Part shown: piece by piece, positions 5,429-6,541 of the stretch
Position numbering within the stretch: the stretch's first letter is position 1
Layout: each line of letters opens with the position of its first letter
Assembly (NCBI GenBank): GCA_030432775.1
Contig: JAUILO010000135.1
Coordinates: 1-6,541 of the forward strand
Length of the DNA: 6,541 bases
From: Alphaproteobacteria bacterium
Lineage (GTDB): Bacteria; Pseudomonadota; Alphaproteobacteria; Micavibrionales; Micavibrionaceae
Direction: 5' to 3'
Notes under the pieces: model-generated
Databases searched by the model: none
What the model was told of the DNA's origin: nothing
Seen by the model: only the letters and a program-made list of their open reading frames with translations
Translations under genes and position numbers: made by a program

Positions 5429-5977
5429 TTAAAGCATCTCGATCTCAAAAACGTCATCTGCGTTATTATTGGCAGCATTTTTTTTCTTCTCGTTTTCGCG
5501 GCGTAATGGACCATCGTATTGGCTGTTACTGCGGCGCCTGCGGTCCGGTCCAAAATATGATTCCTGAGCATCAATGAAATCCCTCGGTTTATTGATGACT
5601 GACGATATACGATGGGCGATATCGCGTGCGGTGAACGGTTTGACCAAAAATTCTGTAACGCCAGTGTCTCTGGCGATTTTAACGCGTTCTAATGCGCTGT
5701 AGCCTGTAATAATAATGACAGGAACCATGCGGTTTGGTGAGTTTGGGTCTCTGCGGATGATTTCGGTCAGGTCGATACCGTTTTGCGGCTCCATTTCCCA
5801 ATCACTAATGACAATATCCGGATTGACCTGACAAAATATCTTAAATGCTTCCGCGCCGTTTGGCGCCGTATAGATATGGCCAACGCCCATTGCTTCTAAA
5901 ACGGTACGGATTAATTTTCGCATTGGCTGAATGTCTTCGACAATCAGAACACTGAGTTTTTCAAATTGAATCGGCAT
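5429..5977 (-). CDS. CheY-like single-domain response regulator with basic GPDRRRR tail
   Basis: This 182-residue protein has a complete receiver domain at residues 8-128: acidic pair Glu14-Asp15, phosphoacceptor Asp59 (VISDWEM), Thr91 (IIITGY) and Lys113 (LVKPF). It should therefore accept phosphate from a histidine kinase. There is no DNA-binding or enzymatic output domain. The tail (residues 130-182) carries YFGPDRRRR and a second, degenerate copy, DGPLRRE. A Lys/Asn-rich linker and an acidic end (DDVFEIEML) follow. Tails with GPDRRR motifs are, to my knowledge, frequent on alphaproteobacterial receiver proteins, but their role is unclear. The output is presumably by protein-protein contact. 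The ATG at 5975-5977 has AGAGAAGAG just upstream on its strand. No kinase gene is in the window, so partner and pathway cannot be named. The gene converges on serA, and the terminator at 5322-5359 may serve both. Confidence 0.9.
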   Translation of the reverse strand: MPIQFEKLSVLIVEDIQPMRKLIRTVLEAMGVGHIYTAPNGAEAFKIFCQVNPDIVISDWEMEPQNGIDLTEIIRRDPNSPNRMVPVIIITGYSALERVKIARDTGVTEFLVKPFTARDIAHRISSVINKPRDFIDAQESYFGPDRRRRSNSQYDGPLRRENEKKKNAANNNADDVFEIEML

Positions 5978-6003
5978 AGCTCTTCTCTGTACATCTAAAT
6001 ATT

Positions 6004-6048
6004 CATCAAAAAATAATGCTATATACTATTCTATAGCATTTCTTGATG
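6004..6048. repeat. Two-part inverted repeat around the -10 of the response regulator promoter
   Basis: AATGCTATA (6015-6023) and TATAGCATT (6032-6040) are perfect 9-base reverse complements with an 8-base spacer that includes part of the -10. CATCAA (6004-6009) and TTGATG (6043-6048) extend the symmetry outward after unequal gaps of 5 and 2 bases. The position over the -10 and start site suits a repressor operator. As RNA only the part downstream of the start would be present, so a DNA-level role is more likely. Confidence 0.5.
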
Positions 6049-6056
6049 TTTTTGAA
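6028..6056 (-). promoter_or_regulatory. Candidate sigma70 promoter of the response regulator gene
   Basis: On the minus strand, TTCAAA (plus-strand 6051-6056) and TAGAAT (plus-strand 6028-6033) are separated by exactly 17 bases. The -10 matches consensus at five of six positions and the -35 at four of six. The predicted start is near 6020, giving a leader of about 40 bases to the ATG at 5977. Confidence 0.6.
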
Positions 6057-6138
6057 TTGTAAGTTGTTACGCGAAGCGGTGTCCCAAAAGGAAATAGCAC
6101 GCAGTTATGGGGTAGACAAGCATGCATGTGATTTTTAA
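6046..6138 (+). pseudogene. Possible helix-turn-helix fragment, frameshifted
   Basis: A 30-codon frame starting at ATG 6046 contains LLREAVSQKEIARSYGVDK, which reads like the first two helices of a homeodomain-like helix-turn-helix found in transposases, resolvases and some regulators. It stops soon after at TAA 6136-6138. At 6120-6127 the sequence is GCATGCAT. Removing one GCAT joins this frame to the next one (ATG at 6122), and the merged reading becomes GVDKHVIFKRVMS, a plausible third helix. The start lacks a ribosome binding site and overlaps the response regulator promoter, so this is more likely a remnant than a working gene. Chance resemblance of so short a segment cannot be excluded. 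Confidence 0.3.
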
Positions 6139-6325
6139 GCGGGTAATGTCGATGATGGAAAATCAGGCGGGCTATTATCAGGGCTTTGATTTATTGTCGT
6201 GTTTGAGATCAGGGGTGCTATTATTTGGGGCGATTGTTTCTAAGAGTTCAGTTACCAAACAAAACAAAAGCCCTGGTGCAGAATTCTCTCTTAAACAAGA
6301 AACGTATAAATACGAAACTGTCTAA
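6122..6325 (+). CDS. Short hypothetical frame, possibly the rest of the broken helix-turn-helix gene
   Basis: This is a 67-residue frame from ATG 6122 to TAA 6323-6325. It has no ribosome binding site, and I recognise no family. A short hydrophobic stretch, SGVLLFGAIV (residues 30-39), is too short to call a membrane segment. Its best interest is as a continuation of the frame at 6046 if one copy of the GCAT duplication at 6120-6127 is removed, giving about 96 residues in all. It runs through the left inverted repeat at 6260-6279. Coding status is doubtful. Confidence 0.18.
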   Translation: MHVIFKRVMSMMENQAGYYQGFDLLSCLRSGVLLFGAIVSKSSVTKQNKSPGAEFSLKQETYKYETV

Positions 6326-6541
6326 TCAAACAAGAATAAGCACCAGAGCCTGTTTTGGGAAGCATGCTATTGTTAGGTTATCAAAGGATAAATCCAAAAT
6401 TAAAAATGTAAACATTCGTAATATTACTGTTTCACCAAACAAAGAATTATTTGCAGGTTCTAATTCAAAAGAGGTTGTCATCTGGAATGTTTCTGGAAAA
6501 GAATTGGGGAGATTTCAACCACATCACTCAGGTACGCAGGT
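6207..6541 (+). CDS. WD40-repeat-like protein, partial; start uncertain, possibly 5'-truncated
   Basis: The frame is open from 6207 (after TGA 6204-6206) to the right edge. From about 6378 on it reads as one WD40 blade: NITVSPNKELFAGSNSKEVV (in the position of the usual 'vaFSPDG..laSgs.D.tV'), then IWNVSGKELGRF (usual 'rlWd..g..l..f') and HHSGTQ leading to the next blade. Such repeats form beta-propellers used for protein contacts, often as the C-terminal sensor of large multidomain proteins. No ATG occurs in frame. TTG 6225, TTG 6234 and GTG 6276 are the only early alternatives, and none has a good ribosome binding site. The 6207-6359 part, which includes both inverted repeats, does not look like WD40. 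I infer that coding homology begins near the right repeat (6360) and that the true 5' end has been lost or lies in another arrangement. The rest of the gene is outside the window. Confidence 0.5.
6260..6357. repeat. Pair of imperfect inverted repeats, possible miniature element
   Basis: The left copy is CAAAACA (6260-6266), two extra A residues, then AGCCCTGGTGC (6269-6279). The right copy, as its reverse complement, is CAAAACA (6351-6357) then GGCTCTGGTGC (6340-6350). CAAAACA is identical in both, and the 11-base part agrees at 9 positions. The span is 98 bases with a 60-base A/T-rich interior. A TTCT also recurs just inside both copies. This resembles the ends of a small non-autonomous element, or two tips of a decayed insertion sequence. 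The right outer end GGCTCT recalls ISL3-family tips, but the rest does not fit well enough to assign it. No clear target-site duplication is visible. Confidence 0.45.

Noticed and set aside
5347..5577. Plus-strand frame after the serA terminator
   Set aside because: It mirrors the tail of the response regulator gene on the opposite strand, and its start lies within the terminator.
1..6541. CRISPR array, tRNA or rRNA genes, or a multi-gene defence system
   Set aside because: No regularly spaced repeats, no tRNA cloverleaf or rRNA sequence, and no effector gene set was seen. The WD40 fragment alone does not make a system.

Overview
The window reads as chromosomal DNA from a bacterium of moderate GC content, most likely an alphaproteobacterium. 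The serC product is of the type shared by Alphaproteobacteria and Methanosarcina rather than the E. coli type. The single-domain response regulator carries a basic GPDRRRR-type tail that I associate with alphaproteobacterial proteins. No 16S or other marker gene is present, so the order cannot be fixed from this window.

Layout, left to right. Positions 3-326 hold the 3' end of a MoxR-type AAA+ ATPase gene (+). serB (405-1301, -) converges on it. A 220-base divergent region (1302-1521) holds a possible leader ORF and three overlapping, mutually exclusive hairpins upstream of serC. serC (1522-2697, +) follows. An unrecognised 213-residue gene (2811-3452, +) comes next; its ribosome binding site lies inside a perfect 10-bp inverted repeat, and it ends at a clear hairpin terminator. 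serA (3714-5288, +) follows, with its own upstream region and a strong intrinsic terminator. A CheY-like response regulator (5429-5977, -) converges on serA and has a recognisable promoter at 6028-6056. The last 500 bases look like accessory or decaying DNA: a possible helix-turn-helix fragment broken by a 4-base duplication, a pair of imperfect inverted repeats about 100 bases apart, and an open frame encoding WD40-repeat-like sequence that runs off the right edge.

How the genes work together. SerA oxidises 3-phosphoglycerate to 3-phosphohydroxypyruvate, SerC transaminates this to phosphoserine, and SerB removes the phosphate to give L-serine. All three enzymes of the phosphorylated serine pathway therefore lie within 5 kb. 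They do not form one simple operon: serB is divergent, and serA is separated from serC by an unknown gene and a terminator. The response regulator and the right-hand accessory stretch have no visible link to serine synthesis.

No obviously new multi-gene system is visible. The most interesting signals are the attenuator-like serC leader, the hairpin covering the ribosome binding site of the unknown gene between serC and serA, and the scrambled right end.
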